DNA of 64,000 nt from an uncultured Litoreibacter sp. Its GTDB lineage: Bacteria > Pseudomonadota > Alphaproteobacteria > Rhodobacterales > Rhodobacteraceae. Shown one piece after another: positions 37,873-47,740 of this stretch; the stretch's first letter is position 1, and every line of letters begins with the position of its first letter. Where the stretch lies: assembly GCA_947494645.1 (NCBI GenBank), contig CANLVO010000001.1, forward strand, positions 1,736,001 to 1,800,000, in the 5' to 3' direction. Both the position numbers and the translations under genes were made by a program. The notes below the pieces were generated by a model, which saw only the letters and a list, made by a program, of their open reading frames with translations, was not told where the DNA came from and ran no database searches.

Positions 37873-38598
37873 ATGCGCGCCGCGTTCAGGCATGTCACTT
37901 GGCTGGCGGCGTTGGGTCTCAGCGCCACCGCCGCTTTTGCGCAGGAGCCGGTGCAATGCCGTCTGGCGCTTGCGGTGGGCATGGATGTGTCTGGCTCGGT
38001 GGACCGGGTGGAATACCGGTTGCAGATGGACGGGCTGGCCAATGCACTGATGCACCCGGACGTGCAGGCGCAGGTGCTGCAAAGCCCCGAAGTGCCGATC
38101 TATATGGCGGCGTTTGAATGGGCCGGGCGCACCAATCAACGGCTGATTTTCGACTGGACGGCGCTTGATAGCCCCGAGGCGATTGCCGGGCTGGCTGACA
38201 CATTGCGTAACGCAAAGCGTGGGCTGGGCCCCAATGACACCGCGATTGGCGCGGCGATGCTGGCGGGCGAAGAGCTGTTCAACCGCCTGCCGGGATGCTG
38301 GCGCTACACGTTGGACTTGTCAGGTGATGGCACCAACAACAATGGGCCAGAGCCGCATGTTGCGCGCACCAGCCTGAAGGGGCGCACAATCAACGGGTTG
38401 GTGGTGGCACTTGATCTCACGGTTGGCCGCGACGAGCGGCAGATGGAGCTGATGGCGCTGTCGGCTTATTATCGCAGGCGCGTCATCCAAGGTCCCGATG
38501 CGTTCATCGAGGTCGCTTTGGGATTTCGCGATTTTGAGCGTGCGATGACCCGTAAGCTATTGCGCGAGACCGAGACCCTGGTGTTGGGACGGCGTTAG
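37873..38598 (+). CDS. DUF1194 secreted vWA-like protein
   Basis: This 241-residue protein has a signal peptide (TWLAALGLSATAAFA, cleavage near AQE) and an atypical von Willebrand A fold with the MIDAS-type DVSGSVD motif at about residue 38 and DLSGDGTNN later. That pattern is the DUF1194 family common in Rhodobacterales. It probably sits in the periplasm and binds a divalent metal; the partner is unknown. It follows gloA with a 1-base gap. Confidence 0.85.
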   Translation: MRAAFRHVTWLAALGLSATAAFAQEPVQCRLALAVGMDVSGSVDRVEYRLQMDGLANALMHPDVQAQVLQSPEVPIYMAAFEWAGRTNQRLIFDWTALDSPEAIAGLADTLRNAKRGLGPNDTAIGAAMLAGEELFNRLPGCWRYTLDLSGDGTNNNGPEPHVARTSLKGRTINGLVVALDLTVGRDERQMELMALSAYYRRRVIQGPDAFIEVALGFRDFERAMTRKLLRETETLVLGRR

Positions 38599-38601
38599 CC
38601 C

Positions 38602-38946
38602 CTAGCGGATCGGGAATTGCGCTTGGCAGCGACGGTGGCTTTTGACGAACTTGTCCACGGATTCGACATAGCCGGTCGCATTATACATCTTGCTGAGCGC
38701 CTTGGCCTTCTGGCGCGGAGTGCCAGTGGTGTATTGATCCAGCAGATACAGCCCGTAGGCCTTCAACCCGTTCTGGTCGTTGCGCGACAGAAAGCCTTGC
38801 CTGTCGCCCTCATTAGCCGCGAAAAACACCAGTTGGGCGCAGCGGATGGCCTGCGCCTCAGACCCGGAATAGACCTTTGGGGCGGCGGTGCTCGCCGTCG
38901 GCAGTGCTATGGCAGCCGCAAAAACGGCGGTGTAAAACAGTTTCAT
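38602..38946 (-). CDS. Small secreted hypothetical protein
   Basis: This 114-residue protein has a clear signal peptide (LFYTAVFAAAIALPTASTA) and a mature domain with two Cys (residues 36 and 107) that could form a disulfide. The segment AQAIRCAQLVFFAANEG recalls small Roseobacter periplasmic proteins, but I cannot name the family. It is convergent with the DUF1194 gene, stops 3 bases apart. Confidence 0.7.
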   Translation of the reverse strand: MKLFYTAVFAAAIALPTASTAAPKVYSGSEAQAIRCAQLVFFAANEGDRQGFLSRNDQNGLKAYGLYLLDQYTTGTPRQKAKALSKMYNATGYVESVDKFVKSHRRCQAQFPIR

Positions 38947-39062
38947 AAAAAGTCCTCGCTATGAACGGGGACAAGTTTTCGGGCCAATTCTGACCCAATC
39001 AGGGCCTTTGCGCGGCTCTGGCAAGGAATTTGCAGGCAGATTGAAGCGCTTGGAACGCGAGG

Positions 39063-39416
39063 TCAGACCGCCAGAAGCGCCGCCCCGATACGTCGGCCCT
39101 CGCTCAGAAGCACGTTATAGGTGCGGCAGGCGGCAGGCGTCGACATGTGTTCGACCCCGATGCCCGCGGCCTCTAGCTCGGTGCGCAAGTCGGCGGGGAT
39201 ATGGGCAATCTCGGAGCCAGTGCCGACAAAAAGCACGTCGATCTTGTCGGCCTGCGCCAGGATCGCCGCCCGGTCGGCGTAGCCTCCCCAAGCCAGCACC
39301 GCGTCAGGAAAGATCAGCATGTCTCCGTGATGCACCTCGGAGGCCACGCGGAAAAATCCGTCCCCGTAGCTGTCGATGGGTTTGGCGGCGTCATAGTCAA
39401 TCTCGGTGATTTTCAT
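39063..39416 (-). CDS. Mth938-like domain protein (DUF498)
   Basis: This 117-residue protein has the Mth938/NDUFAF3-like fold signature: IDSYGDGFFRV, then LFVGTGSEIA and the C-terminal AACRTYNVLLSEGRRIGAAL. In mitochondria the homologue assists complex I assembly; bacterial function is not established. The start at 39416 follows the TSUP stop by 4 nt, so the two are coupled. It often lies near secDF-yajC in Rhodobacterales, as here. Confidence 0.88.
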   Translation of the reverse strand: MKITEIDYDAAKPIDSYGDGFFRVASEVHHGDMLIFPDAVLAWGGYADRAAILAQADKIDVLFVGTGSEIAHIPADLRTELEAAGIGVEHMSTPAACRTYNVLLSEGRRIGAALLAV

Positions 39417-39420
39417 CTGT

Positions 39421-40164
39421 TCAATCCCATATCGGCAAACCGGCAATCGCTGAGCCTGCGATAATCGTATAGGCGGCGATGCGGTAGGCTTTCTCGTATT
39501 CCGGTTTGAAGATAGCCGCGCCTGCGACATTTGCCAGCAGATAGGGCACCGCCACGATCAACCCCATGACCACGGGGGTCAGCGACAAAAACCCGGTGAT
39601 CGCAAAGAACACCAGCAACATGGCATCCGCGCTGAGCAGAAACAGGGTCAGGTTGGCGCGGATCACTTTGGCAGGGTGGGTCGAGGCCATATAGAGCATG
39701 ATCACCGGCGGCCCGGCCAGACCAATGCTGCCCATCAGAAAGCCGCCAATGGCGCCAGTGCCGAAAATTAGCTTTTTGCCAAGCGGGCCACGGTAGCGCA
39801 GCCCCATGATCAGGGCCACCAGCAGGATCAGCGCGATGATCGACACCGCATAGCGGTAGGCGTCCGGCGCCATCGCGGATAACAGCAAAATACCGATAGG
39901 AAGGGCGAGCAGCATGCCCGCAGACAGCCTCACAACATCGCCCGGATGGCCGTCACGCAGCGCACGTGGGACGTTGGGCAGCGGGCCGATCACGTCCATC
40001 ACCACCATGATCGTCAGCGCCCAGATGGGCGACACCACAGAGCCCGCCACGGGCAGAAACACCATCGCCGTGCCGAAGCCCGCAAAGCCGCGCACCAGCC
40101 CGGCCAGCACCGCCCCCAGAACGATCCAGCCCAGCTCCGTTGTGATCAAACTCTCCCAGCTCAT
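39421..40164 (-). CDS. TSUP family (TauE/SafE) transporter
   Basis: This 247-residue protein has about eight membrane spans with the two-fold TSUP repeat; the first repeat contains RGFAGFGTAMVFLP and the second GFLMGSIGLAGPPVIMLY. The family exports sulfite, sulfoacetate and related anions. Substrate is unknown. It is followed by the Mth938-like gene on the same strand. Confidence 0.87.
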   Translation of the reverse strand: MSWESLITTELGWIVLGAVLAGLVRGFAGFGTAMVFLPVAGSVVSPIWALTIMVVMDVIGPLPNVPRALRDGHPGDVVRLSAGMLLALPIGILLLSAMAPDAYRYAVSIIALILLVALIMGLRYRGPLGKKLIFGTGAIGGFLMGSIGLAGPPVIMLYMASTHPAKVIRANLTLFLLSADAMLLVFFAITGFLSLTPVVMGLIVAVPYLLANVAGAAIFKPEYEKAYRIAAYTIIAGSAIAGLPIWD

Positions 40165-40352
40165 GGCCAGCCATTAGCAGCAAGCGCGTCGCCACGCAGC
40201 CGCAAACTGCTTTGTAACAATTGATCACGGAAATTGCGTATATGCACACAAAACCCTCACGTTAGGTTTTATTGTGCGAAATTATTGATACCGCTAGCTT
40301 GGGCGCAAGACGAGGGCCACCCCGGCCTTCCCCCTCCAAAAGGACCTAGACC

Positions 40353-40676
40353 ATGATCAAACTTTTCTCTTCCGCCGCCCTTGGGCTTTCTGTCATCGCC
40401 ACCCTTGCGCTGGCCCCTGCCCCCGCCGCCGCCAAATCCAGCCACTCCAACTTTGGCGTGGTGGTGGTCAAAGACTTCGGCAACCACGGCTTTTCGCACC
40501 GGGACGCCCGCCACCACCGCTTTGACCGCCGCAGCCGGTTTGGCACAGTGACCCATCCCAGCGACTTTGCCCGCAGCCGGTTTCACACCCAGCGGTTCAG
40601 CCGGTTTGACCGCAGCCACCGCTTTGGCAGCCACCGCTCCAAGTTCAAGAAGAAGTTCTTCTTTTTCGGCCGGTAG
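40353..40676 (+). CDS. Small secreted His/Arg/Phe-rich protein
   Basis: This 107-residue protein has a signal peptide (LGLSVIATLALAPAPAAA, cleavage near AKS) and a mature part that is strikingly rich in His, Arg, Phe and Ser (HRDARHHRFDRRSRF and similar repeats) ending KKKFFFFGR. It has no acidic region and would be very basic. His pairs could bind metals. Family not recognised. AAAGGACC precedes the ATG and a terminator follows. Confidence 0.72.
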   Translation: MIKLFSSAALGLSVIATLALAPAPAAAKSSHSNFGVVVVKDFGNHGFSHRDARHHRFDRRSRFGTVTHPSDFARSRFHTQRFSRFDRSHRFGSHRSKFKKKFFFFGR

Positions 40677-40697
40677 AACCCCCCGCTAGAACCGCAG

Positions 40698-40728
40698 AAA
40701 GGCCCGCCGGTGCATGGCGGGCCTTTTT
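40698..40728. terminator. Bidirectional terminator
   Basis: Arms AAAGGCCCGCC / GGCGGGCCTTT with a 7-base loop between the convergent His-rich gene and secF. Confidence 0.85.
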
Positions 40729-40750
40729 GTGTGTTTCAGGCATGGGAGTG

Positions 40751-41728
40751 TCAGGCGTCGACATTGCCGAACTGATTGCCCGTCTGGTTCAGGTCGGGCT
40801 TGGACCAGTCGCGTTTGACCCCCAGCCACAACAAGATCGCCGAGGCCACGAAGATCGAGGAATAGGTCCCCACGATCACACCCCAGATCATCGCGAAGAC
40901 GAAGCCGCGGATCACATCACCGCCCAGAATGAACAGCGCGAACAGCGCCAGCAGCGTGGTGACGGACGTCATGAAGGTCCGGCTGAGCGTCTCGTTGATG
41001 GAGATGTTCAGGACGTCCTTGAGGTCCTTCTTTTTGTATTTGCGCAGGTTTTCGCGGACCCGGTCGAAGACCACCACGGTGTCGTTGAGCGAGTACCCCA
41101 CGATGGTCAGAAGCGCGGCGATGATGGCGAGGTCGAACTTGATCTGCAACTCGGAGAACACGCCGAGCGTGAGCACCACGTCATGGACAAGGGCCGCAAC
41201 CGCGCCCAGCGCAAACTGCCACTCGAAGCGCAACCAGATGTAGAACAGCACCGCGACGATGGCCAAGACCACGGCGATGGCCGCTGTCTGGATCAGCTCG
41301 CCTGAGACCTTGGGACCAACAGATTCCACGGATGGGAACGGAAAGATCATGTTTGGATCAACCGCCCTGAGCGCGTCTTCGACGGTCTGCACGGTGGCAC
41401 CTTCCACGGATTCCGCGCCTTCCTGGGCCTGAATGCGGATCATGGCGACGTGCTTGTCCTCCGGGAAGGTCGGGTCGAACACCTCAGTGATGGAGATGTC
41501 GCCAAGCTCCGCCGGTTCCAAAGCGGCGCGGTAAGCGGCCACATCGACGGGCGTGCTGCTTTCGGTGCGGATCGTGGTGCCGCCCTGAAAGTCGATGCCG
41601 TAATTCAGCCCCTGGATCATGAAGGACGCGAAGCCCACCAGGATCAGGAAGACCGAGATGCCGAGCCACATCTTCGCGCGGGAGAAGAAATCCCAAGAGG
41701 TGTTTTCGGGGACCAGTTTAAGCCGCAT
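40751..41728 (-). CDS. secF: Protein translocase subunit SecF
   Basis: SecF works with SecD to pull preproteins using the proton gradient. The 325-residue protein has six spans, the GIDFQGGT motif after span 1, the periplasmic domain, and the RND-like IVGYSLNDTVVVFDRVRENLR block. It follows secD by 3 bases. Confidence 0.95.
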   Translation of the reverse strand: MRLKLVPENTSWDFFSRAKMWLGISVFLILVGFASFMIQGLNYGIDFQGGTTIRTESSTPVDVAAYRAALEPAELGDISITEVFDPTFPEDKHVAMIRIQAQEGAESVEGATVQTVEDALRAVDPNMIFPFPSVESVGPKVSGELIQTAAIAVVLAIVAVLFYIWLRFEWQFALGAVAALVHDVVLTLGVFSELQIKFDLAIIAALLTIVGYSLNDTVVVFDRVRENLRKYKKKDLKDVLNISINETLSRTFMTSVTTLLALFALFILGGDVIRGFVFAMIWGVIVGTYSSIFVASAILLWLGVKRDWSKPDLNQTGNQFGNVDA

Positions 41729-41731
41729 CTG

Positions 41732-43423
41732 CTATACCTCGATTTTCTTGGGACGTTTGCGGTCATACCACATGATAATCATGATCCGCGTCACGTAGAT
41801 TGCGGTGAAGACCGAGGTCAGGATGCCGAGGCCCAGCGTGATCGCGAAGCCGCGCACCGGGCCGGAGCCCATCGCAAAGAGGATCACGGCGGTGATGAAG
41901 GTGGTGATGTTGGCGTCGAGGATGGCGGACAGCGCCTTCTCGTAGCCAAGCTCAATCGCGCGGGCGGGGCCTTTGGAGGTTTTCAGCTCCTCGCGGATAC
42001 GCTCAAAGATCAGCACGTTGGCGTCGACCGCCATACCGATGGTCAACACGATGCCCGCGATGCCCGGCAGGGTCAGCGTGGCCCCGATGAGCGACAGCAG
42101 CCCGAAGATCATCGCCACGTTGATAATGAGCGCGATGTTGGCAAACAGCCCGAACGTGCCGTAGCTGAGGAACATGAAGACCAGTACCAGGACGAAGGCT
42201 ACGATGCAGGCGATTTTACCGGCATCAATGCTGTCTTGGCCCAGCTCGGGCCCGATGGTGCGCTCCTCAAGGAAAGTCATTTCCGCTGGCAGCGCCCCTG
42301 CCCGGAGCAGCACGGCGAGGTTTGTTGATTCCTCGACCGAGAAGTTTCCGGAAATCTGACCGGAGCCGCCGGTGATCGCTTCGCGAATAACGGGCGCGGA
42401 GATCACCTCCTCATCAAGAACAATCGCAAAGGGCGAGCCGACATTCTCGGAGGTATAGATCCCGAACTTGCGGGCGCCGCTGGGATTGAACCGGAAGGTC
42501 ACAGCGGGCTGGCCGTTCTGGTCAAAGGCGGGCTGGCTGTCGGCAAGCTCTTCGCCTGTCACAACAGGGCTTTGCTCAAGCTCGTAAAACGTGCCCGCGT
42601 CTTGGGGATCAATCGACGGATAAATCACGTTGCGCGGGCCGGGCGTGTCATTTGGCCCGGCAGGTCCGACAACGGGATGGAAGGTCAGTTTCGCGGTGGT
42701 GCCAATCAGGTCCTTAAGTTGCTGCGCGGAGCCGATGCCCGGCACCTGAATGAGCACCCGGCGCTCGCCCTGGCGCTGAATGGTGGGCTCCCGCGTGCCG
42801 ACCTCGTCGACGCGGCGGCGGATGATTTCAAGGGACTGCTGCATGGTGCGGTCATTTGTGGCCAGCTTTTCCGCATCGGTGAGTTGCACGGTGATGATGT
42901 CGCCCGCGCCGCTGGCCTCGATATCATTGGCGCCAACGCCGGTTAGCGAGACCACGGGCGTCGCCACCCCCCGCACCAATTGCAGAGCGCGGTCCATCCC
43001 GGCGGGGTTGGAAATCTTGATCCGCAGCTGCCCGTCAGGCGCGTTCTGCCGCCGGATCGTACCGATTGTGTCGCGTTCGCCACGGAGCGCATCGCGCACC
43101 TGTAACCAGTAGCCATCCATGCGGTCGGAGTAGACGTCTTCCACCTCGACCTCGGCCAGCAGATGCGCGCCGCCGCGCAGATCAAGCCCGAGATTGACCA
43201 GCGAGGACGGCATGAAACCGGGCCAGCCCGACGCGTTGGCGTCCAGCTCTTCTTGGGTCATGTCTGCAACGGCCGCATTGGGGGAGACCCCCGTCTCGAT
43301 AAAGGCGACTGCGTCGTTGTGGTTTTCCACCGTGGTATAAAAGAAATTCGGAGACGCCAGCAAAATGCCGACGGCCACGGTCAGCCAAATGCTGATCCGC
43401 TGGAAAAGCGACATGTTCATCAT
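41732..43423 (-). CDS. secD: Protein translocase subunit SecD
   Basis: SecD is the larger subunit of the SecDF motor. The 563-residue protein has the first span, LGLDLRGGAHLL, the long periplasmic domain with the GIGSAQQLKDLIG region, and the C-terminal spans with TIGMAVDANVLIFERIREEL. The first of three close ATGs (43423, 43420, 43414) is given; the later ones are equally possible. The start is one base after the yajC stop. Confidence 0.95.
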   Translation of the reverse strand: MMNMSLFQRISIWLTVAVGILLASPNFFYTTVENHNDAVAFIETGVSPNAAVADMTQEELDANASGWPGFMPSSLVNLGLDLRGGAHLLAEVEVEDVYSDRMDGYWLQVRDALRGERDTIGTIRRQNAPDGQLRIKISNPAGMDRALQLVRGVATPVVSLTGVGANDIEASGAGDIITVQLTDAEKLATNDRTMQQSLEIIRRRVDEVGTREPTIQRQGERRVLIQVPGIGSAQQLKDLIGTTAKLTFHPVVGPAGPNDTPGPRNVIYPSIDPQDAGTFYELEQSPVVTGEELADSQPAFDQNGQPAVTFRFNPSGARKFGIYTSENVGSPFAIVLDEEVISAPVIREAITGGSGQISGNFSVEESTNLAVLLRAGALPAEMTFLEERTIGPELGQDSIDAGKIACIVAFVLVLVFMFLSYGTFGLFANIALIINVAMIFGLLSLIGATLTLPGIAGIVLTIGMAVDANVLIFERIREELKTSKGPARAIELGYEKALSAILDANITTFITAVILFAMGSGPVRGFAITLGLGILTSVFTAIYVTRIMIIMWYDRKRPKKIEV

Positions 43424-43424
43424 G

Positions 43425-43751
43425 TTATTTGGCCGGTTCGGTTTTGTTGATCACATTGGCGATGGTGCCTTTGATGATCCGCACTTTGACGTCTTTGGCG
43501 ATTTCGACCTCAACCTCGTTGCTGTCATCACCCATGACCTTGGTGACTTTGCCCAGCATACCGCCTTGCGTGACGATCTGGTCACCGCGGCGCACGGCCT
43601 CGACCATGGCGGCGTGTTCCTTGACCTTCTTTTGCTGCGGACGGATCAGCAGGAAATACATGATCGCAAAGATCAGGATGAGGGGAACAAAGCTTCCGAA
43701 GGCGCCAGCGCCTCCCCCGGCTGCTTGGGCATAGGCTGGTGAAACGAGCAT
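43425..43751 (-). CDS. yajC: Preprotein translocase subunit YajC
   Basis: This 108-residue protein has a Gly/Ala-rich N-terminus, one span (about residues 18-37) ending FLLIRPQQKKVKEH, and the YajC beta domain (VTQGGMLGKVTKV). It binds SecDF. First gene of the yajC-secD-secF operon. Confidence 0.94.
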   Translation of the reverse strand: MLVSPAYAQAAGGGAGAFGSFVPLILIFAIMYFLLIRPQQKKVKEHAAMVEAVRRGDQIVTQGGMLGKVTKVMGDDSNEVEVEIAKDVKVRIIKGTIANVINKTEPAK

Positions 43752-43902
43752 CAGCGGTCCTTTTGTTTTGGGGCGCTTTTGCCCCTTTTGACATTGCGCC
43801 GCACCCTACGTCTCAGCCGATGTGGGTGCAACGGGTTTACGCCTAGATTTTCGCCCAATACGTTACATCAAAATAGGGCCTCTTGAGCAGGATAAAAGAC
43901 GC

Positions 43903-44643
43903 ATGGGTCAAATCACCGGGTTTTGCCGCTTTTGGCTGGGGTTGGCCGCGCTTGTGGCGGGCAGCTTTGCCGGATCGCTTGGCGCTGTGGCGCAGAACTG
44001 GCCCATCTCGGAGAGCGCCCGTCAGGAGTGGCAAGCCGTGGGCCGCGTCACCATCGAAGGGCTGGAGCGTTCGCTGTGCACCGGCACGTTGATTGCGCCG
44101 GACACCGTGGTGACCGCCGCCCATTGCGTGACCAATGCCGCCGGCCAGCCGGTGCCGTTCTACAAGCTGAACTTCGTCGCGGGCTGGCATGACGGGCAGC
44201 ATGCGGGCGGCGCTGTATCCTCGTTTATCAGCGTCCACGAAGACTATGCCGACATCCCCGGCGAGACACGCACCAAGGTCTCGAAATTCGCCACGGATCT
44301 GGCGGTGGTCACTTTGAAAACCCCGCTGCAAGGCGTGGTTCCGATGCCCGTCTCCCTCACCTCGGAGCCCAATGGCGCAGTGGCGGTGCTGGGTTATCAG
44401 CGCGACCGCCGCGAGGTGCTGACAGACTACGTGGGCTGCCAGGGCGCGCCTGTCAGTGACCAGTTTTTGGGGCTGACCTGCGCCGTGGTGTCGGGCACCT
44501 CAGGTGGGCCGGTCTTTCAAAGAACCGCAGACGGCTGGGCGCTGGTGGGCGTGGTCGTGGCCAATACCGGGGAAAGTGGCGGGCAAGTCAAAGGGCTGGC
44601 CGTGCGGGTGGATCAAACCCGGCTGGCAGGGTTGATGCGATAA
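43903..44643 (+). CDS. Secreted trypsin-like serine protease
   Basis: This 246-residue chymotrypsin-fold (S1) protease has a signal peptide (FWLGLAALVAGSFAGSLGAVA) and an intact triad: H74 in TAAHC, D132 in TDLAVV and S200 in GTSGGP. The Cys of the His loop pairs with another early Cys (SLCTG). It has no PDZ domain, so it is not a DegP. It is monocistronic and 70 bases upstream of serS. The target is unknown. Confidence 0.87.
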   Translation: MGQITGFCRFWLGLAALVAGSFAGSLGAVAQNWPISESARQEWQAVGRVTIEGLERSLCTGTLIAPDTVVTAAHCVTNAAGQPVPFYKLNFVAGWHDGQHAGGAVSSFISVHEDYADIPGETRTKVSKFATDLAVVTLKTPLQGVVPMPVSLTSEPNGAVAVLGYQRDRREVLTDYVGCQGAPVSDQFLGLTCAVVSGTSGGPVFQRTADGWALVGVVVANTGESGGQVKGLAVRVDQTRLAGLMR

Positions 44644-44712
44644 GCTTGCCTCTAGCAATTCGCGGGCCAGCCTTTTATGCAGCGCCCATCTGACATCTAA
44701 GGAAACCAACCG

Positions 44713-46005
44713 ATGCTTGACATTCGTATGATCCGCGAGACCCCAGAGGTCTTTGACGCCGCCATGCAGCAGCGGAAGTCGGATGTGTCCTCCGGTGATG
44801 TGCTGGCCATTGACGCAGAACGCCGTGCCAAGATCGCCGAAGCCGAGGCCGCCAAGGCCGAGCAGAACGCGGCAAGCAAGCAAGTGGGCGCTGCGAAAGC
44901 CTCAGGCGATGAGGCCGAGTTCGAACGCCTGCGTGCTTTGGTGGGAGAGAAGAAAGACGCCGTGGCGCGGCTGAACGAGGAGGCCAAGGCCTGCGACGCC
45001 AAGCTATCGGAGCTGCTGATGGCGCTGCCCAACATTCCCTTTGCCGACGTGCCCGAGGGCGACGACGAGGAGGACAATGTCGAGATCAACCGCTGGGGCA
45101 ACCCGCGCAACTTCCCGTTTGAGGCCAAAGAGCATTACGAGTTGGGCGGTGTGATACCGGGTATGGATTTCGAGCTGGGCGCGAAACTATCTGGCGCCCG
45201 GTTTGTGGTGCTGTCAGGCGCTGTGGCCCGCATCCACCGGGCGCTTGCGCAATTCATGCTCGACACGCATGTCGACGAGAACGGCCTGACGGAGACCTGG
45301 ACCCCGGTGCTGGTCAACGAGGCGATGATGTATGGCACCGGGCAGCTGCCCAAGTTTGGCGAGGACAGCTACCAGACCACCGAGGGCATGTGGATGATCC
45401 CCACCTCCGAGGTGACGCTGACCAACACGGTGAATGGCGAGACGCTGGAAGAAAACGAGCTGCCCCGCCGCCTGACCGCGCATTCGCAATGTTTCCGCTC
45501 GGAAGCTGGCAGCGCGGGGCGCGACACCGCCGGCATGCTGCGCCAGCACCAGTTCGAGAAAGTGGAGATGGTCTCGATCACCCATCCAGAGCAGTCCCGC
45601 GCCGAGCTGGACCGCATGACCCGCTGCGCCGAGGCCATTCTGGAAGCGTTGCTTCTGCCCTACCGCACCGTGGTCTTGTGCACCGGCGACATGGGGTTTG
45701 GCGCGCAGCGCACCCATGACATCGAGGTCTGGCTGCCGGGACAGGGCAAATACCGCGAGATCAGCTCGGTCTCCGTCTGTGGTGATTTTCAGGCGCGCCG
45801 GATGAACGCGCGGTTCAAGCCCGCAGGCGGCGGCAAGCCGGAATTCGTGCACACGCTGAACGGCTCAGGTCTGGCCGTCGGCCGCTGCCTGATTGCGGTG
45901 CTGGAAAACGGCCAGCAGGAAGACGGCTCCGTCGAGCTGCCTGTGGCGCTGCATCCCTATCTGGGCGGTAAGTCTGTGCTGACACCGTTTGGGACATTGG
46001 TTTGA
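44713..46005 (+). CDS. serS: Seryl-tRNA synthetase
   Basis: SerS charges tRNA-Ser and tRNA-Sec. The 430-residue protein begins [18 protein letters not shown], then a long coiled-coil arm rich in Ala/Glu/Lys (about residues 28-105) that holds the tRNA variable arm, and the class II core with [29 protein letters not shown] and the late [17 protein letters not shown]. Preceded by AAGGAAACC. Confidence 0.97.
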   Translation: MLDIRMIRETPEVFDAAMQQRKSDVSSGDVLAIDAERRAKIAEAEAAKAEQNAASKQVGAAKASGDEAEFERLRALVGEKKDAVARLNEEAKACDAKLSELLMALPNIPFADVPEGDDEEDNVEINRWGNPRNFPFEAKEHYELGGVIPGMDFELGAKLSGARFVVLSGAVARIHRALAQFMLDTHVDENGLTETWTPVLVNEAMMYGTGQLPKFGEDSYQTTEGMWMIPTSEVTLTNTVNGETLEENELPRRLTAHSQCFRSEAGSAGRDTAGMLRQHQFEKVEMVSITHPEQSRAELDRMTRCAEAILEALLLPYRTVVLCTGDMGFGAQRTHDIEVWLPGQGKYREISSVSVCGDFQARRMNARFKPAGGGKPEFVHTLNGSGLAVGRCLIAVLENGQQEDGSVELPVALHPYLGGKSVLTPFGTLV

Positions 46006-46009
46006 TTTT

Positions 46010-46124
46010 GGTTCGACGAGGCTGCGCCTCGCCGACCGGCTGGGGGCATCGTCCATTGTCCTCGGACCAATGGCGGACAAGAACGATCCCCCGCACCCCC
46101 GGAGTATTTTGAACCAAATGGAAA
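46010..46124. repeat. Repeat-rich intergenic segment with GTATTTT-type motif, copy C
   Basis: Behind serS lie a hairpin CGAGGC-TGC-GCCTCG (46017-46031), an inverted repeat CCATTG / CAATGG (about 46053-46074), and a CCCCCGGAGTATTTTGAACC motif (46096-46115) followed by ATGGAAACTCCAAATGGAAAC, a direct repeat of ATGGAAACT. The motif is related to copies at 3771, 15071 and 53504. I take the segment to be a REP-like intergenic element. Confidence 0.5.
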
Positions 46125-46165
46125 CTCCAAATGGAAACTATAGGGCGCGAGAGGCGTTAGGCGGG

Positions 46166-46873
46166 ATGACATTGAAACCTGTTCTCGTATTGCTCGCGGC
46201 GCTGGCTTTTGCCATCTCGCCATTTCTCAACCCCGAATTTGGCGGGTTTGATCCGGACCGCTACCCGATCCCACAAAACAACCCGCCGGTACAGCCTGCG
46301 GGCTATGCGTTTGCGATCTGGGGGGTGATCTATCTGTGGTTGCTGCTGCATGCCGGGCTGGGGGTTTGGAAATATGCAGGCGACGCGATCTGGGACCAAA
46401 CGCGCTGGCCTTTGCTTGTGAGCCTCGGTGTCGGCATGTTCTGGCTGCCCGTGGCGCTGGTCTCGCCCATTTGGGCGACCGTGATGATCTGGATCATGCT
46501 CGCAGGCGCGGTGGTGGCGATGATCAAGGCGGGCGGCGGCGCGCCGGCCTGGGCCTTGCAGCTGCCGCTGGGGCTTTACGCCGGATGGCTGAGCGCGGCG
46601 TCTTTCGTCTCCATCGGGTTGCTGGGCGCGGGCTACGGCATCGTTCTGGGCGAGATCGGTTGGGCGGTGCTGGCGCTGGCTCTGGCAGTGATCTTCGTCT
46701 TGGTCGTCCAAAAACTGTCTGCGGGCATCTGGACTTATGGGCTGGCAGCAGCCTGGGGGTTTGCGGCGATTGCGGTGGCCAATCTGGGCGGCGCCCCGCT
46801 GGTGGCGGTTCTGGCCGGTGTTGCAACCCTGCTCGTTCTGGGGCTGAGCCTGCGCGGCATCATCAGGCGCTGA
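46166..46873 (+). CDS. TspO/MBR-like (tryptophan-rich sensory) membrane protein
   Basis: This 235-residue protein has about seven membrane spans with Trp-rich, Gly-rich helices; the segment GYAFAIWGVIYLWLLLHAGLG is like the TspO/MBR-related families. It is longer than TspO (about 160 residues) and is better described as TspO-related. The start at 46166 gives a membrane N-terminus (MTLKPVLVLLAALAF); upstream ATGs belong to the repeat segment. Function unknown. Confidence 0.68.
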   Translation: MTLKPVLVLLAALAFAISPFLNPEFGGFDPDRYPIPQNNPPVQPAGYAFAIWGVIYLWLLLHAGLGVWKYAGDAIWDQTRWPLLVSLGVGMFWLPVALVSPIWATVMIWIMLAGAVVAMIKAGGGAPAWALQLPLGLYAGWLSAASFVSIGLLGAGYGIVLGEIGWAVLALALAVIFVLVVQKLSAGIWTYGLAAAWGFAAIAVANLGGAPLVAVLAGVATLLVLGLSLRGIIRR

Positions 46874-46933
46874 CTTTACCCGCCCCCGTCACTGCTTTAG
46901 GCGTATGGCATAGGACATCAAGGCGGGCCCCTC

Positions 46934-47740
46934 ATGCGCATTCTGATCACCAATGATGACGGCATCAATGCCCCCGGGCTGGCCGTACTGCACCAGATCG
47001 CCACCGAGATCGCGCAAGGCGGCGAGGTCTGGACAGTGGCGCCTGCATTCGAGAAATCCGGCGTCGCGCATTGCATCAATTACGCCCACCCCACCATGAT
47101 CGCGCAGATGGGAGAATTTGCCTTTGCCGCTGAAGGCGCCCCTGCCGATTGCGTGCTGGCGGGGCTCCATGACGTGCTGAAAGACACGCCTCCTGACCTG
47201 ATCCTGTCAGGCGTCAACAAGGGAAACAACTCGGCCGAGAATACGGTCTACTCGGGCACCATCGGAGCCTGCATGGAAGCGGCTTTGCAGGGCGTCAAAT
47301 CCATCGCCATGTCGCAGTATTTCGGGCCTGACAACGCCCGCCTGCCCAACCCGTTCGAGGCCGCTGCGGCCCATGGGGCGAGCCTGGTCCATGCACTTTT
47401 GGAACATGGCGACTGGGGCGGGGGCAGCCATGCGCATGGATACAACACATTTTACAACATTAACTTCCCACCGGTCCCCGCCGCAGACGTCAAAGGCCAT
47501 AAGGTGGTGGCGCAGGGGCGCAGGCCCTCCGGCGGGTTCGGGATCGAGCCGCATCTGCCCCCCAACGGACGCAAATATCTGTGGATCCGCGGCAATCCGC
47601 AAAATGTGGGCTCGGGCGAGAATACCGACGCGACGGTCAATCTGGATGGCTACATTTCCGTGACGCCCATGCGCTGCGACCTGACCGCGCATGATCAGCT
47701 GGCCGCCCTCGACCAAGCCTTGGACAAAGCGCTGACATGA
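46934..47740 (+). CDS. surE: 5'/3'-nucleotidase SurE
   Basis: SurE is a stress-associated nucleoside monophosphatase and polyphosphatase. The 268-residue protein has the metal site [12 protein letters not shown] at the N-terminus, then [21 protein letters not shown] and a conserved late [15 protein letters not shown]. The stop overlaps the pcm start by 4 nt, the standard surE-pcm pairing. Confidence 0.96.
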   Translation: MRILITNDDGINAPGLAVLHQIATEIAQGGEVWTVAPAFEKSGVAHCINYAHPTMIAQMGEFAFAAEGAPADCVLAGLHDVLKDTPPDLILSGVNKGNNSAENTVYSGTIGACMEAALQGVKSIAMSQYFGPDNARLPNPFEAAAAHGASLVHALLEHGDWGGGSHAHGYNTFYNINFPPVPAADVKGHKVVAQGRRPSGGFGIEPHLPPNGRKYLWIRGNPQNVGSGENTDATVNLDGYISVTPMRCDLTAHDQLAALDQALDKALT

